Below are positions 46,054 to 57,340 of a DNA stretch of 64,000 bases, piece by piece. The position numbers were made by a program, and so were the translations under genes. A model generated the notes under the pieces. The model saw only the letters and a list, made by a program, of their open reading frames with translations. It searched no databases and was not told the DNA's origin. Positions within the stretch are counted from its first letter, which is position 1, and each line of letters opens with the position of its first letter. This DNA comes from Bombyx mori. Lineage: Eukaryota; Arthropoda; Insecta; Lepidoptera; Bombycidae. The stretch spans positions 15,130,501 to 15,194,500 of the forward strand of contig NC_085128.1 of the NCBI RefSeq assembly GCF_030269925.1, given 5' to 3'.

Positions 46054-46307
46054 CTAGCTGCTAAAGCCGTCCGCTTCGCTGGGCATTTAAAATTAACATT
46101 ATTATTTCTCACCCCCACAAAGATTCTCATCATTAAGGCCCCCGCAACTGGTGTAAGGAGTCCAACACTCATATAAATATTAGCCTATCCATTAAGTACA
46201 TGTATTTTCTACATGGATACCAAGTTTCAAGTCAATCGGATGCATGGTTCAGTAGTTATAACGGAACATCCGTAAAAACCACTGTAGATTTATATATTAA
46301 GTATAGA
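46054..46307 (-). mobile_element. Helitron, same subfamily as 17864 and 55940
   Basis: Plus strand CTAGCTGCTAAAGCCGTCCG to ATATTAAGTATAGA before T; A precedes it. The body carries CACTCATATAAATATTAGCC and GTCAATCGGATGCATGGTTC. Complete at both ends. Confidence 0.78.
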
Positions 46308-46909
46308 TTGAGTTCGTAAGTGGCTTAGTTCACCTCGTTCTTAGGGCACAGTTCTGGTACCTACGGAACCGTAGGCGTATGGCGCCATCAACGCCTCCGA
46401 TCGGTTTTATTGCGACACAGTTCGACCCGTTACAATCGTCAGTCCGTACGCCTCTAGGAGGACTGTGTCGTGAAATTTTATGGACCTTTAAATATTTTAG
46501 TACTTAGTAGTTACTAGTATGAGAAGAACAATCCCAGTAAGAATTGAAATGGAGACCATTTTATTTTATATCCAAACGGTTTCAAGAAATAAATAAATAA
46601 TTTAAACTGCTTACCATTATTATCAATTGAGTGTCGTAATATAAATAGTTCTCGTGGGAATAGTTATTGTTTTTATTTTCACTTTGGCTTTACGGGCACT
46701 GTGAATAACTAGGATAATAATTTACATTCATTAAAACGTAAACGACTATATAACAGACCTCAACTCATTAACGATGTGTTTAGGAATTGATAACCGCTTT
46801 CCTTGCCATTGCACAACGAAATTATCCATTAAAATTAATTTTCTACTTCGTAAGCATCAGAAGCTATATGCTCCGTATAGTTTTTAAGCTAAGCTGTGAC
46901 AAAATTTTT
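46308..46909. other. No gene seen
   Basis: A CG-richer patch at 46330-46475 (CCGATCGGTTTTATTGCGAC) has an 8-bp stem CGACACAG/CTGTGTCG with a 42-base gap. Unassigned. The rest is AT-rich. Confidence 0.35.
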
Positions 46910-47110
46910 GCTCGCACGGGCAGGTCTGTTTCTGCCGTGAAGCAGTAATGCGTTTCAGTTTGAAGAGTGGGGCAACCGTTGTACTGTAAAAACTGAGACT
47001 CCGAACTCATGTCTGAGGGTGAGTGACGGCAGTTACGTTGTCTATGAGCTCTCGTGACCATTTAACGTAAGGTGGGCTGTGAATTTCGTCCACATATCTA
47101 AACAAGTAAA
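46910..47110 (+). mobile_element. Diverged Bm1
   Basis: GTTTCTGCCGTGAAGCAGTA then ATGCGTTTCAGTTTGAAGAG and AAGGTGGGCTGTGAATTTCG in Bm1 order. It lacks the head and has scattered changes. The minus-strand frame 46864-47061 is antisense. Confidence 0.72.
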
Positions 47111-47396
47111 TTGGGTTTGGATGCCTACCAACTTTTGAAATTGCAAATTAGATTTTATAGTTTAGCGGGTATCTGAACGACTGAATGAAAATGGGCCAGC
47201 GGATATGATATAATAAATTATCACTTTAATTAACTGCGCAACACTAATCAGTAGCTCAGATAATAATAACGTTGAGCGTAATGAAGTGTTTGACTAACAA
47301 ATTGTTGGTTAGTACGACTGTCGTGCATGTTTTACGGCTAAATCGGGTACAATGTATTTTAGAGATAAGATATGCTAATATTTTGTAATGCTTAAC

Positions 47397-47600
47397 GACG
47401 GAGAGAAGATCTGATCTGAAGATTGAGCAGGTGATGTGATATTGCTCGGTAGACAGACGGTCCTAATGTTGTTGTTCGGAACTTGTATATAGCAATCTTA
47501 TCTTGAAAATGTCGTAAGCGCGATCCAGGCATTCTGTCGAATATCTTGTGTTGTGTTGTATGATAGCTACCGCCACGAATAAAGGTTGCCATTCGTATTG
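47397..47600 (-). repeat. Family E dispersed repeat, best copy
   Basis: On the minus strand a frame reads SRLRHFQDKIAIYKFRTTTL then GPSVYRAISHHLLNL. The same peptide words can be read, broken, at 28399. This copy gives the longest open stretch (47392-47637, 81 codons). Family and function unknown; it may be a fragment of a retroelement. Confidence 0.5.
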
Positions 47601-49842
47601 ACATTTCATTTGCAAACAAAAAATGACAGTCAGCCAAAAAACTTCAGCTAATTAAGTTAGTGTTTTCCTATTCGCTGGCATTATATTTTGTAGGTTTCCA
47701 GAAAAATGAATTTACGACCATTTCAATTTCGAATTTTATTCTAAATTCTTAATAATAGGACTTGTAGCAGTTTTTTTACCTTCTGATTGATATCTTAATT
47801 GATCCTTATTTTGTTTCATTATTGTTTTTGATGTAATGTGGTACCCGTTCACGAAATGTTCAGAGTATAATTATTATGTGAACCGATAACATAATTCCCA
47901 CGGCACGTACCGTACCAAAATCAGCCTCAAAAATTAACAGCGGAAACGGAAATAGCATCTGATGATTGAGAGAAAGAACAATTGTGTAGAAAGTGGATTT
48001 CATAGAAACATTTTTAATTAATCTTTTACTATGCAACAGACGTATTAATTAAACCTTTAACGATAACGCACCTAAAAAAAATGCAAGGAATTAAAGATGA
48101 AAATTTAATTATGAAAATATTAATAATATCGTAATGTACCTCCAAAATTAAAACAAATGAATACCGGCCCAACTAATAACCATTCAAAGCCACTCTCATT
48201 ATGGTCTGGCCAAAAATTAATTTTTATTTTCCATCTTTCTTCTAATAAAATACCCCATCTCGTTACGGTTGCCAAGTAGACTTGTAAACCTATTTGAAAA
48301 TAGCATTAGAACCGTAATCAAGTCGTTTTATAAATATTTGACACATTTCATTTAATCCACCTTCGTTCTTGGTCCACTAACATCGGTTTGCGAGATTTTC
48401 AAAGTTGACACGATTAATCATACAGAAACGTTGATGTGAGTCATTTAAAAAATATTCGCAATGGCAGAATTATTTGTAATGAAAAGTTCAAATTCAAAAT
48501 CTTTTGCATCTGAATCTTCACTGGCTGATCCACAGCTAAAATCTTTGGACATATTGATATTAGTAATGTTTTTTGCCTGAATGTCGCACATTTTCTAAAA
48601 TTTATCTTCAATAGACCTGGATGGAGTGTGTGAATGATATCGTACGATATGAGAGAGAGAGAAATTAGTGTTAAGATGACAGCTGATAGAAGATAATGGA
48701 AGAGAAAAATTAGCTGTACCGACCCCACCTAGGGGAATAAGTTGGAGAAAAAAAAGTTACTATATGAACAAAAAAAAACATTATATAAAAATGTGTATAC
48801 TTTTATCGACTCGTGTCATTCTAACTTATGGAATCTTCAATCTACCCTAATTTTAGTAAATTAATAGTTCGAAACGAGATATTAAAAGATTGTAATGATG
48901 TGTCGTTAAACGCTATAAATCAAACAAATTTGTTTAACTTTTTTATAATATTTAAATTATTAATTAGAATTCTGCACTATAAAATTCTATTACAATTTAT
49001 GACGTAATAACGAAAAGATCAAATGTCATTTAAGCTTAAACAAAATACTTTAGTATAGACGAAGTTCACGGCCCAACAAGTATCGGAGAGGAATCCACTC
49101 TACATTTCTCTCATACACCCTTCGTTTCAAATTGTTTTAAGCCAGAAATACAAGTCTAGTTTGGACGTCACCAACTACTTAATCACCAACCACTGACCGC
49201 AAATACCAATCTTGCTCATAAACGACAAACGAAATATAAAAAAATCAAATTGATTTGATATTTGAGATAATCAAATCAGTCCCTGTTATCCTAAAAATTT
49301 AAACGCGCGTTGTTAATATTAAGAAATTAAATGGATATTTCACAAAGCAATTTTTCCGCAGTGTCGAAAGTGCAATGTTAATCCTGTATTACCAACATTA
49401 CACTCGACCCTGACTAACTAAGATGGCATACGTTTTATTACCGGTCATGTAATGTTGAGTCGACGCGCATCATTGACTGTAATTTTTAATGGAAGAGCAC
49501 AGGTGCGCTTGCCAGTAACGAAAGTAAAATCTGAAGGGCCAAAGTTTAATTGCTTGTTCATTAATAACGGTAGTGTGAAGTAATCGTTCGGTCGTGGAAT
49601 GATTAACCGGTACCTTCATCTGCGGCGTTGAGGTTTATTTCATGTTTTGTTTCACTTGTAAGTTTAATATTATTGCGTGGATAGCAAGGAACAAGAAGTT
49701 GTTTAAATGTTTTAGTTATGAAATTTCGAACCGAATATCTTATATCTCTATCTATTTAATAATTTTTGAAATTAATTCCGTACATACAAGAAACTTAACA
49801 ATGTTTAGTTCATTTTCGAGAATCTTATTATAAATGTCTATA
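47601..49842. other. Long AT-rich stretch, nothing recognised
   Basis: Unique-looking DNA. The open frame 48441-48728 (minus, 95 codons) is hydrophobic and AT-driven with no motif. No repeat family or RNA gene recognised. Confidence 0.45.
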
Positions 49843-50200
49843 TTTCTAATGAAATAGGTACCTACTCAACAAATGTTCACGATTGACTTCCAAGGTGAAG
49901 GAATAACATCGTGTAATAAAAATCAAACCCGCAAAATTATAATTTGCGTAATTACTGGTGGTAGGACCTCTCGTGAGTCCGCACGGGTAGGTACCACCGC
50001 CCTGCCTATTTCTGCCGTAAAGCAGTAATGTGTTTCGGTTTGAAGGCTGGGGCAGCCGTTGTAACTATACTTGAGATCTTATACCTTATATCTCAAGGTG
50101 GGTGGCGCATTTACGTTGTAGATGTCTATGGGCTCCAGTAACCACTTAACACCAGGTAGGCTGTGAGCTCGTCCACCCATATAAGCAATAAATAAAAAAA
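49843..50200 (+). mobile_element. Bm1 SINE, nearly full but without tRNA head
   Basis: Begins TTCTAATGAAATAGGTACCT, includes GTTCACGATTGACTTCCAAG and AAATTATAATTTGCGTAATT, then the standard body to ATAAGCAATA and A tail. It lacks only the A and B boxes. Confidence 0.88.
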
Positions 50201-51300
50201 CTAAACGTAATTAACACAAAATGTCCATGTAGTTAATATATTACAAAACGCATTAAGAAACTGGTGATTGGTTTGAACATTTTCGATAACTTAGATGAAG
50301 CATATTTTATATTTCGTTTGCGCAGTGGGCGCATAGGAAGTTGCATAAGAATCACCTTGCCGCTGTAAGATGCCCACGTTCGTTCCAAATTTGGTATCAG
50401 AGGACAATGGCCCTTCAAAATTTTTAAATGCAAAGAAGATGCTCAATCATCAAGATGCGGGTGCTAGTCCGTCGTCAGATATCAATAGTTTTATTGGATG
50501 TAAGGCAAGTTTGTAATTTCGCGCGAGTGGGTCCTTTAACTTTCGACATCGAAAACAATTTCCGACTTCAAAATAGCTAGGTATTATTTACATGAATGCC
50601 CTTCATGGCTGGTTGCCGTAGCATTCTCCGCACTTTATCTCTCTACCTATTTCTACCAGGGTATGAAACATATGCTTTCACCACCGCCTTGTCTATAGAG
50701 GTCTTGATGCAATGCGTTTTTAGAATAGGCATCATTCTAATGCAACTTATGGATCCACTAATATCAAACTCCACCAAGCAATGTAAAGTTCGATGATTGA
50801 TTAACATCTGATGAGCCAGAAAGAAGTTCGCCGACTGATCGAAACGAACATAAATATCTATCAATAAATAAAAGATATATATCCCTTAAGAAGTTTGCAG
50901 TAATTTTTTTAAGCACGGTAGTCGCAATTTGCTTGTTGTTGGGGAGAGTTTAATTGTGTTAGTACATGTTTATTATCGTTATAAAAATGTATATTATTCC
51001 TTCATCGGATTATACACATGTTTGATCGTATCTAATTTCTTTAAATCAATAAAAGATACATGAAACAGAAGTGCTCTTAATCTAGGCGCTAACTAATTAT
51101 AGATTGGAATGTTGTGAAATTGACAGCTATTAACATGATTGATATGTTCTGAACTATGCGTTCGTGTTTTTGTACGATCTAATTTACATTGAGCAACGAG
51201 CTTAATGATGTTAGAGCCAAATGAATTGAATTAATCCGATTATAAATTTGCATTAACTCCACAATTTCACATAGACTGGTATGATATATATTATTAACTA
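50201..51300. other. No gene seen
   Basis: AT-rich. Short frames at 50596-50796 and 50643-50864 overlap on opposite strands without a motif. If 51321-51353 is a real exon, this is its upstream intron. Confidence 0.4.
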
Positions 51301-51320
51301 ATTTTTTAATTCTTTTTCAG

Positions 51321-51353
51321 GTAAGTTTCAAGGAACCGACAACGTATCCAAGT
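51321..51353 (+). other. Candidate 33-nt microexon or recursive splice site
   Basis: The acceptor side reads TTTTTTAATTCTTTTTCAG (51302-51320), a strong polypyrimidine tract. The 33 bases that follow keep frame and would encode VSFKEPTTYPS. They end at a consensus donor GTAAGTTT (51354-51361). The same acceptor is followed immediately by GTAAGTTT (51321), so CAG|GTAAGT also satisfies the recursive (zero-nucleotide) splice site motif known from long fly introns. No flanking exons are in the window. I do not recognise the peptide. Confidence 0.35.
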
Positions 51354-51374
51354 GTAAGTTTTCAGCGTGTACTC

Positions 51375-51765
51375 TTTTTTTTTACCTACCTAAGCAGAGA
51401 GCCTTGAGAGGCTATATCAGCGTAACCTTAACTAGTAGGTGAGCTCACGGGGCTCAAACCTGACGACGTTGCTAACAAGAACCCTAGCAAGAGCCGTGCT
51501 TCGTAGAATCTACCACCAGATCGGAAACGCGACTCACTGAGAAGATCCGGCGAGAAACTCAGTGGGCTGTGTCTGAGCGCTAATTTACGAGAACGATGAC
51601 CGGTGCTTGAGGTACCTTAAAGCACCGTTAGTGGATCGGGAGGATCCGAAATGGCGTGTTTGGGGCGACGTCGACTGCTTTCCATTCTGTCCGCAGGATC
51701 GGGAATGGAGTTACGGGCGGCCACGATGAGAGGGTTCTCGTGTCGTACCGCTTTATCGAAGTGAA
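51375..51765 (-). mobile_element. Family B 3' module, longest copy, with target duplication
   Basis: Plus strand from a T run and ACCTACCTAAGCAGAGAGCC to CGTACCGCTTTATCGAAGTG. It is flanked by CGTGTACTC (51366-51374) and CGTATACTC (51766-51774), a 9-bp duplication with one difference. At 391 bp it defines the largest extent of this family here. It starts 15 bp after the candidate donor site. Confidence 0.8.
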
Positions 51766-51774
51766 CGTATACTC

Positions 51775-52375
51775 TATAACGTTAAGATTCCCTCGTTAAA
51801 ATTTCATTAGAACGATCTCATGCCAGATCGAATTGAATGTGGTAGTTCGAATTCCAAAAACTAAAATGATGCATGACAAACCTCTTAATCTAATTATAAA
51901 GGGCCATTAACAAGACGCGAAGGACGAATTGTCGGGACGGGCAGGATGCGCCGGCGCTGACGCACGGGCCCGATCCCAAAGTGTTACGCTCACTGCAATC
52001 GTTTGCAGTACAAGTCCGTTTATAGCTTGGAATTCGGAACGTTTATTCTCTGATTATAAGTTACACTTGTCACCTTTCACATCTGTCGTCTCTAATTTTG
52101 ATTATAACACTATCACCGTTTACAGCCTCTAATGTATGTAGAATAGGGATCGCAGCGCATAAAATAGAACTCCCGCTGTTCCAAAATCTTCTGTTATAAT
52201 AATAATTTAAAAATTAATTAACCCTTTTATTTCGCCTTATTTTTTAACCGTCTTCGCCGTCTTCTTTTCTGTCATTCTGTTTGTCATTTTTTTTTCCTTT
52301 CTTTCAGTTTCTTCTCACTCACATCTTAACGCTCCATTCTACACACACATTGTTTTTTCCTACCTTATTATCTAG
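51775..52375. other. No gene seen
   Basis: A GC-rich patch (GGACGGGCAGGATGCGCCGG at 51935) stands out in AT-rich surroundings; it is open for 67 codons but not recognisable. 52230-52320 is T/C-rich low complexity. Confidence 0.4.
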
Positions 52376-52545
52376 TCTAAAGAGCTAATGCAGCCGCGGG
52401 CGGGTAAGTCAATTAATGGGCTCAAACTCGAGAGAATTTACTAACACTAGTCCTAACAAGGGCAGTGCATCGCAGAATTTACCATTGGATTGGAATCCCG
52501 ATTCACTGAGAAGAGCCGAAAAATTCAGTGAACTTTGTCTATGAG
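52376..52545 (-). mobile_element. Old family B module
   Basis: GGGCTCAAACTCGAGAGAAT, CCTAACAAGGGCAGTGCATC, GCAGAATTTACCATTGGATT and TTCACTGAGAAGAGCCG match the inverse of family B with many changes. Confidence 0.6.
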
Positions 52546-53307
52546 AATAGTTTGTTCGTCGAACTCTTCATTAACGATTGTAATAAAATATGTACACGTA
52601 AAATAACAAGGCTTATTATTGATACGCTTTAATCTAAATGTTTGTTGAAAATAATTACCGCGACCGTAGAAAATACGTAAACAAAAGTAGATAGCTCCGC
52701 AACATAGTTGCAGTCTTATTTGAGTATGTAATCTATGATGCATTAGTACTTGGTTTAAGAAGGACGCAAAAATAAAAATAAATTGCAGCGTCAAAGTGCC
52801 TAATTAAACCGATTTTATTTTCTTCTGAATTTATACAAAGGCGGGTGGGTGAGCGAGTACAAAACTCATTTCTGATTGGAATTAGACAACGCAGCGACGG
52901 AAAAACTGTTTTTTTTTCTCTTCATACATCCGATGTCGCCACCGAGTGAGTAGTTCCCAATGAATTATATCACTCGCTTTGGTTGAAAACCAAAATGTGT
53001 GTACCGCGTAAAAGTGACTAATGTCTCTTCGTGTATAAAATGTGTCGTTTCGAAGTTATTCGTTTGCAAATGAAATTCAGGACTCGTTTTGTCTTCGCCC
53101 ACGTAACGAAAAAGTTCCAAATTTGGTAGGCATTCATTAATAAACCCTTGCCAGCGATGACATGTAGAATGTGAGAGAGCATTCAAGCCGCTTAATCCGT
53201 TTAGTGACAACGAAAATAACTTTCATATGAATCGGAATCAAACTGTTCTTTTTTTTTCTTTAGATTAGTGTTCAAAAATTTTTACTTTTTGTGACGGTAC
53301 TGTTTAC

Positions 53308-53733
53308 TTTTTTTTTTTGTTTCGCTGGGTGGACGAGCTCACAGCCCACCTGGTGTTACTGGAGCCCATAGACATCTACAACGTAAATTCCGCCACCTAC
53401 CTTGAACATGAGTTCGAACGTCTCAGTATAGTCCGACGGCTGTCCCACCTTTTAAACCGAAACGCATTACTATTTCACGGCAATAATAAGCAGAGTGGTG
53501 GTACCTACCCGTGCGGGCTCACAACATGTCCTATCACCAGTAATTACGCAAATTATAATTTTGCAGGTTGATTTTCAGTACACGATGTTATTCCTTCACC
53601 GTGGAAGTCAATCGTGAACATTTGTTTAGTACGTATTTCATTAGAAAAACTAGTACATGCCAGCGGGATTCGAATACCGGTGCATCGCTAGATACAAATG
53701 CACCGGACGTCTTATCCTTTAGGCCGCGACGAT
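53308..53733 (-). mobile_element. Bm1 SINE, near full length
   Basis: Plus strand from a T run and CGCTGGGTGGACGAGCTCAC, through the body and CAAATTATAATTTTGCAGGT, to the head with GGGATTCGAATACCGG (B box complement) and TATCCTTTAGGCCGCGACGA (A box complement). It has small internal deletions, for example TAAGTGGT missing after GGTGT. Frames at 53317-53765 are antisense. Confidence 0.87.
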
Positions 53734-54430
53734 TACGAAAACATTCAAAAAAAAAAAATTATTGATACTTAATTGTCAAAGTTTCAAAATATTTATCCGC
53801 GTACCCTTTCTAAAGTAAACACTGTGCAGTTTAATGTTATGCAAACAGAATTGTTATCAACAGAACAAAGATTGTTTACGTAATGTAACCAAAGACTCCT
53901 TATTGATATTCGAGTAGAACAAGATGCGGTAACGAGCGAAATTACTCACGAAAATCAATCAATACAATCGATTGTTTATTGTTTAATGTTTGAAGACGTT
54001 CCGCGATAACAACGCTAGTATTTACAATAGAAAGGCATCTCGAGTAACAAGGAGTATCTCGAATGATTATTGGTGATGACAACACCGTGAGCTGTTGTTA
54101 TGTGTTGTAGAGGATTAATGCAGATATTCCGCGCTGTGACCACTCGGAATTAAAATAAGATAACATGATTTATCACCATCATATTATAAGCTAGAAATTA
54201 AATTATGTAGGCTTTATTGAAAAATAAAACTGACTTAATTCGTATTTTGCTGTCAGATATGCATGATACAGAAATGAAAAATTATATGAAGCGATTCTAA
54301 GTCGAAAGTGCAAGCCTGAAATTTATGTCATCCTTCTTGAATCGTGAGTTCGAAGTCTCAATTGTGTTCCTTAACGGCTGTCAACAAACTCTTGAAAAGT
54401 CTACGAAAATTCTACTTTTTTGGTTTTCGA
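53734..54430. other. No gene seen
   Basis: AT-rich unique DNA. No exon or repeat recognised. Confidence 0.4.
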
Positions 54431-54605
54431 TGTATGAACGAGCTCCCGGCCTATTTGCTGTAAAATATCGGCGCTCTTAGACATAACAACGTGAATACTG
54501 CCACTCGCAACTAGACAAAAGGTTGAAGACTGAATTCTATAGTATAACATCTATTCCACACTTCAAACTACTCATGCTGACTCAAAAGACGTCCTACCAG
54601 TAGTT
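54431..54605 (-). mobile_element. Old degraded Bm1
   Basis: TATGAACGAGCTCCCGGCCT, GCGCTCTTAGACATAACAAC and AAGACGTCCTACCAGTAGT outline a minus-strand Bm1 with heavy decay. Confidence 0.55.
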
Positions 54606-54615
54606 TCAGTACTAC

Positions 54616-54728
54616 AGGTAGGCAGCTACTTGGCTCTGCCCCTGATATTGCTGACGTCCATGAGCGACGATAACCACTCACCATCAGGTGGGCCGTATGG
54701 TCATCTGCCAATAAGGGCAATTAAAAAA
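54616..54728 (+). mobile_element. Family C LINE tail
   Basis: AGGTAGGCAGCTACTTGGCT, TGCTGACGTCCATGAGCGAC and CATCAGGTGGGCCGTATGGT, ending GGGCAATTAAAAAA. Confidence 0.78.
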
Positions 54729-54770
54729 CTGTTATCGCCGGTTTGTGACCGTAATACCGTATAATACTGA

Positions 54771-54972
54771 TTTTTTTTTCTTTTTTCCTACCTATGCTGA
54801 TAGCCTGGAGAAGCTATTTCAGCTTCGCCCTAACATGTAGATGAGCTCACGGGGCTCAAACCGGAGTCTTGCTGACACTGGCCCTAGCAAGAGCAGTGCT
54901 TCGCAGAATCTACCACCGAATCGGAAACGCGACCCACTGAGAAGATCCGGCGAGAAACTCAGTGGGCAACTC
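54771..54972 (-). mobile_element. Family B module, short copy
   Basis: Plus strand T run, CCTACCTATGCTGATAGCCT, GAGCTCACGGGGCTCAAACC and GGCGAGAAACTCAGTGGGC. It is a standard truncated copy in the minus direction. Confidence 0.78.
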
Positions 54973-55138
54973 TGATAAGGTTGTCGCCATTTACGAAATT
55001 CTCGGGAAAAGATGGGTGGGGTGTTATTCTAGACCAAATAATACAGCCGAAATTTACTTAAATAAAAGCACACGAAGTGTATTTATTGTATTTTATTTAC
55101 GTTTCTCCGTCGTCATATGCTAACATAAGCTCATTTTT

Positions 55139-55370
55139 ACTGGTGGTAGGACCTCTTGTGAGTCCGCGCGGATAGGTACCATCGCCCTGTCTATTTCTGC
55201 CGTGAAGCAGTAATGCGTTTCGGTTTGAAGGGTGGGGCAGCCGTTGTAACTATACTAAGATCTTAGAACTTATATCTCAAGGTGGGTGGCGCATTTACGT
55301 TGTAAATGTCCATGGGCTCCAGTAACCACTTAACACCACGTGGGCTGTGAGCTCGTCCACCTATCTAATC
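55139..55370 (+). mobile_element. Bm1 SINE lacking an A tail
   Basis: From ACTGGTGGTAGGACCTCTTG to GTCCACCTATCTAATCATC. The terminal AAGCAATA and oligo-A are replaced by TAATCATC, so the 3' end is lost or changed. Confidence 0.84.
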
Positions 55371-55939
55371 ATCTTTGAAAATTGTGAGCGTTATAAACTT
55401 TAGCTTTAAATTAAATTATAATGACCTGTTTCCAGTAAAATGTTTTTTATCGGATTACGTACGTAATTAATTCGACTATGTATCTCTAAGCCCACGCAAA
55501 GCGATGTCAGTACAGAATGTATCTTTTGAAAACACGAAGAACATCTCCCGTCGTCTATTCATCATTGTTAACCCACTTTCGATAATGTCCGAATAATACC
55601 CAACGGACATGTCTAATGATTCAAATTTCAAGCCAGGGCGTTACCCGTGACCGAAGTTTTGCCAAAAATTTCATCGCGATCATTAAGAAATGTAGCAATA
55701 ACTTTCTACAAGACATATCTCCCACGAGAAACCGATCATGTATAGAGGTATATTGCTTTTAATCGACCATGCTAGATTCTGATCACTTCTCCGTATGATA
55801 CCGTAAAATTGTAATTCATTTAAACGGTATTACGATTCAGTTTCGTCCCATGCGACCTCTTCGTGTGTCTTGGTGTGCACATTCACACACATACACAACT
55901 GGAAATTTTCCGATTGAAAAAATAAAATAAAAATCTATA

Positions 55940-56202
55940 TCTATACTCTATACAAATATATAAATCTACAGTGGTTTTTACGGATGTTCCGTTATAACTA
56001 CTGAACCATGCATCCGATTGACTTGAAACTTGGTATCCATGTAGAAAATACATGTACTTAATGGATAGGCTAATATTTGTATGAGTGTTGGACTCTCTAC
56101 ACCAGTTGTGGGGCGTTAATGATGAGAATCTTTGTTGGGGTGAGGAATATTATTGTTAATTTTAAAATGTCAGCGAAGCCGACGGTACATACATACAGCT
56201 AG
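55940..56202 (+). mobile_element. Helitron, same subfamily as 17864 and 46054
   Basis: Starts TCTATACTCTATACAAATAT and ends CATACATACAGCTAG before T. Body GTTCCGTTATAACTACTGAA and GTAGAAAATACATGTACTTA match the other two copies inverted. Confidence 0.75.
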
Positions 56203-56301
56203 TAATTTCATAACACCCCCATTAGTCCTTTTGAAAAAAAATATTTAACTGTCAGCTTAAACTTTAATCAACCCACTTTGAATTTAACATGTTTACGTAA
56301 A

Positions 56302-56730
56302 CTAGTGGTCCCGCAGTAGTCGAAATTCTATAATTAATTAAAATTATAATTTTGAACATTATTATGGTTCTATTGTCAGACTTCACTTCTATAATCTCAG
56401 ATTTCGTCAAAACTACACTATAGACAAATAATAATAAAAAAAAACAATATTTAATCTATTCTTAATTTGACCACAGACTTTAAGCAATAACAAAAGTTTG
56501 ACAGTAATAAAGAGTATATATTATGTGCGTGTATCAAATACACGGTAGTGTGCGTAATGTTTTATTTTTATTGATTTAATGTATTATTAATGCATAATTT
56601 ATATAAAATATTAGCATTATGCACTCCTTTTCTATATTCTCTATAAGTGTGGGAAATTTCATACTTCTCCGTCCGCGCAATTTTCGTAAAAAGGGATACA
56701 AAGTTTTTCCTTCACGTATTAATATATAGA
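56302..56730 (-). mobile_element. Helitron, complete, partner of 16572
   Basis: Plus strand CTAGTGGTCCCGCAGTAGTC after A, to TTCACGTATTAATATATAGA before T, so both Helitron ends and the A/T target are intact. GTCCGCGCAATTTTCGTAAA is conserved with 16572-16970. Small frames at 56576-56847 cross its edge. Confidence 0.78.
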
Positions 56731-57100
56731 TACGACATCGATGCTTCAAGTTCGTCTTCAACATGTGGCTCCTTCAATTCTGTTCGTTTTCGCGAATATG
56801 TATCGACGGAAATATCCAAACGGTCGGCCTTGGTACAGATTCTTTGACAGTTAGCCGTAACCGCTCGTTCCGTGTTGAACAGCCCGAGTCGAATACCGTT
56901 CAGCTGAAATTAGAGCCGGCGGCGGGATTTATCGCCCCCGATGAATTCTAACGGAAGACGCATTCGTGTCATTTTCGCGATTGCACTTCTCGCGCTCGGG
57001 AAATGCTTCATGCCACGTTCTCTTGCACCGTTAATAATGATAAAATGCACAATCATAGTCGTTGCTCGCTCCCGGACAATAAGCTCTTTCATAAAAAAAA
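56731..57100. other. CG-richer unassigned segment
   Basis: This 370-bp block is clearly less AT-rich than its surroundings (CGGCGGGATTTATCGCCCCC, CTCGCGCTCGGG). A frame ending at 56951 reads VQLKLEPAAGFIAPDEF before its stop, preceded by a possible acceptor TTGACAGTTAG. It could be an exon end or an unrecognised element. No family recognised. Confidence 0.3.
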
Positions 57101-57102
57101 AA

Positions 57103-57340
57103 TTATTGCTTAGATGGGTGGACGAGCTCACAGCCCACCTGGTGTTAAGTAGTTACTGGTGCCCATAGACATCTACAACGTAAATGCGCCACCCACCTTG
57201 AGACATAAGTTCTAAGGTCTCAGGTGTAGTTACAACGGCTGCCCCACTCTTCAAACCGAAACGCATTACTGCTTCACGACAGAAATAAGCAGGGTGGTGG
57301 TACTCACCCGCGTGGACTCTCAAGAGGTCCTACCACCAGT
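57103..57340 (-). mobile_element. Bm1 SINE, unusual tail
   Basis: Plus strand TTATTGCTTAGATGGGTGGA to GAGGTCCTACCACCAGT. On the plus strand the bases before it are A (not T), so the SINE's own poly-A is missing or has been lost. Confidence 0.86.

Noticed and set aside
46413..46470. CGACACAG/CTGTGTCG stem as a hairpin RNA
   Set aside because: Only 8 bp of stem around a 42-base gap; expected by chance.
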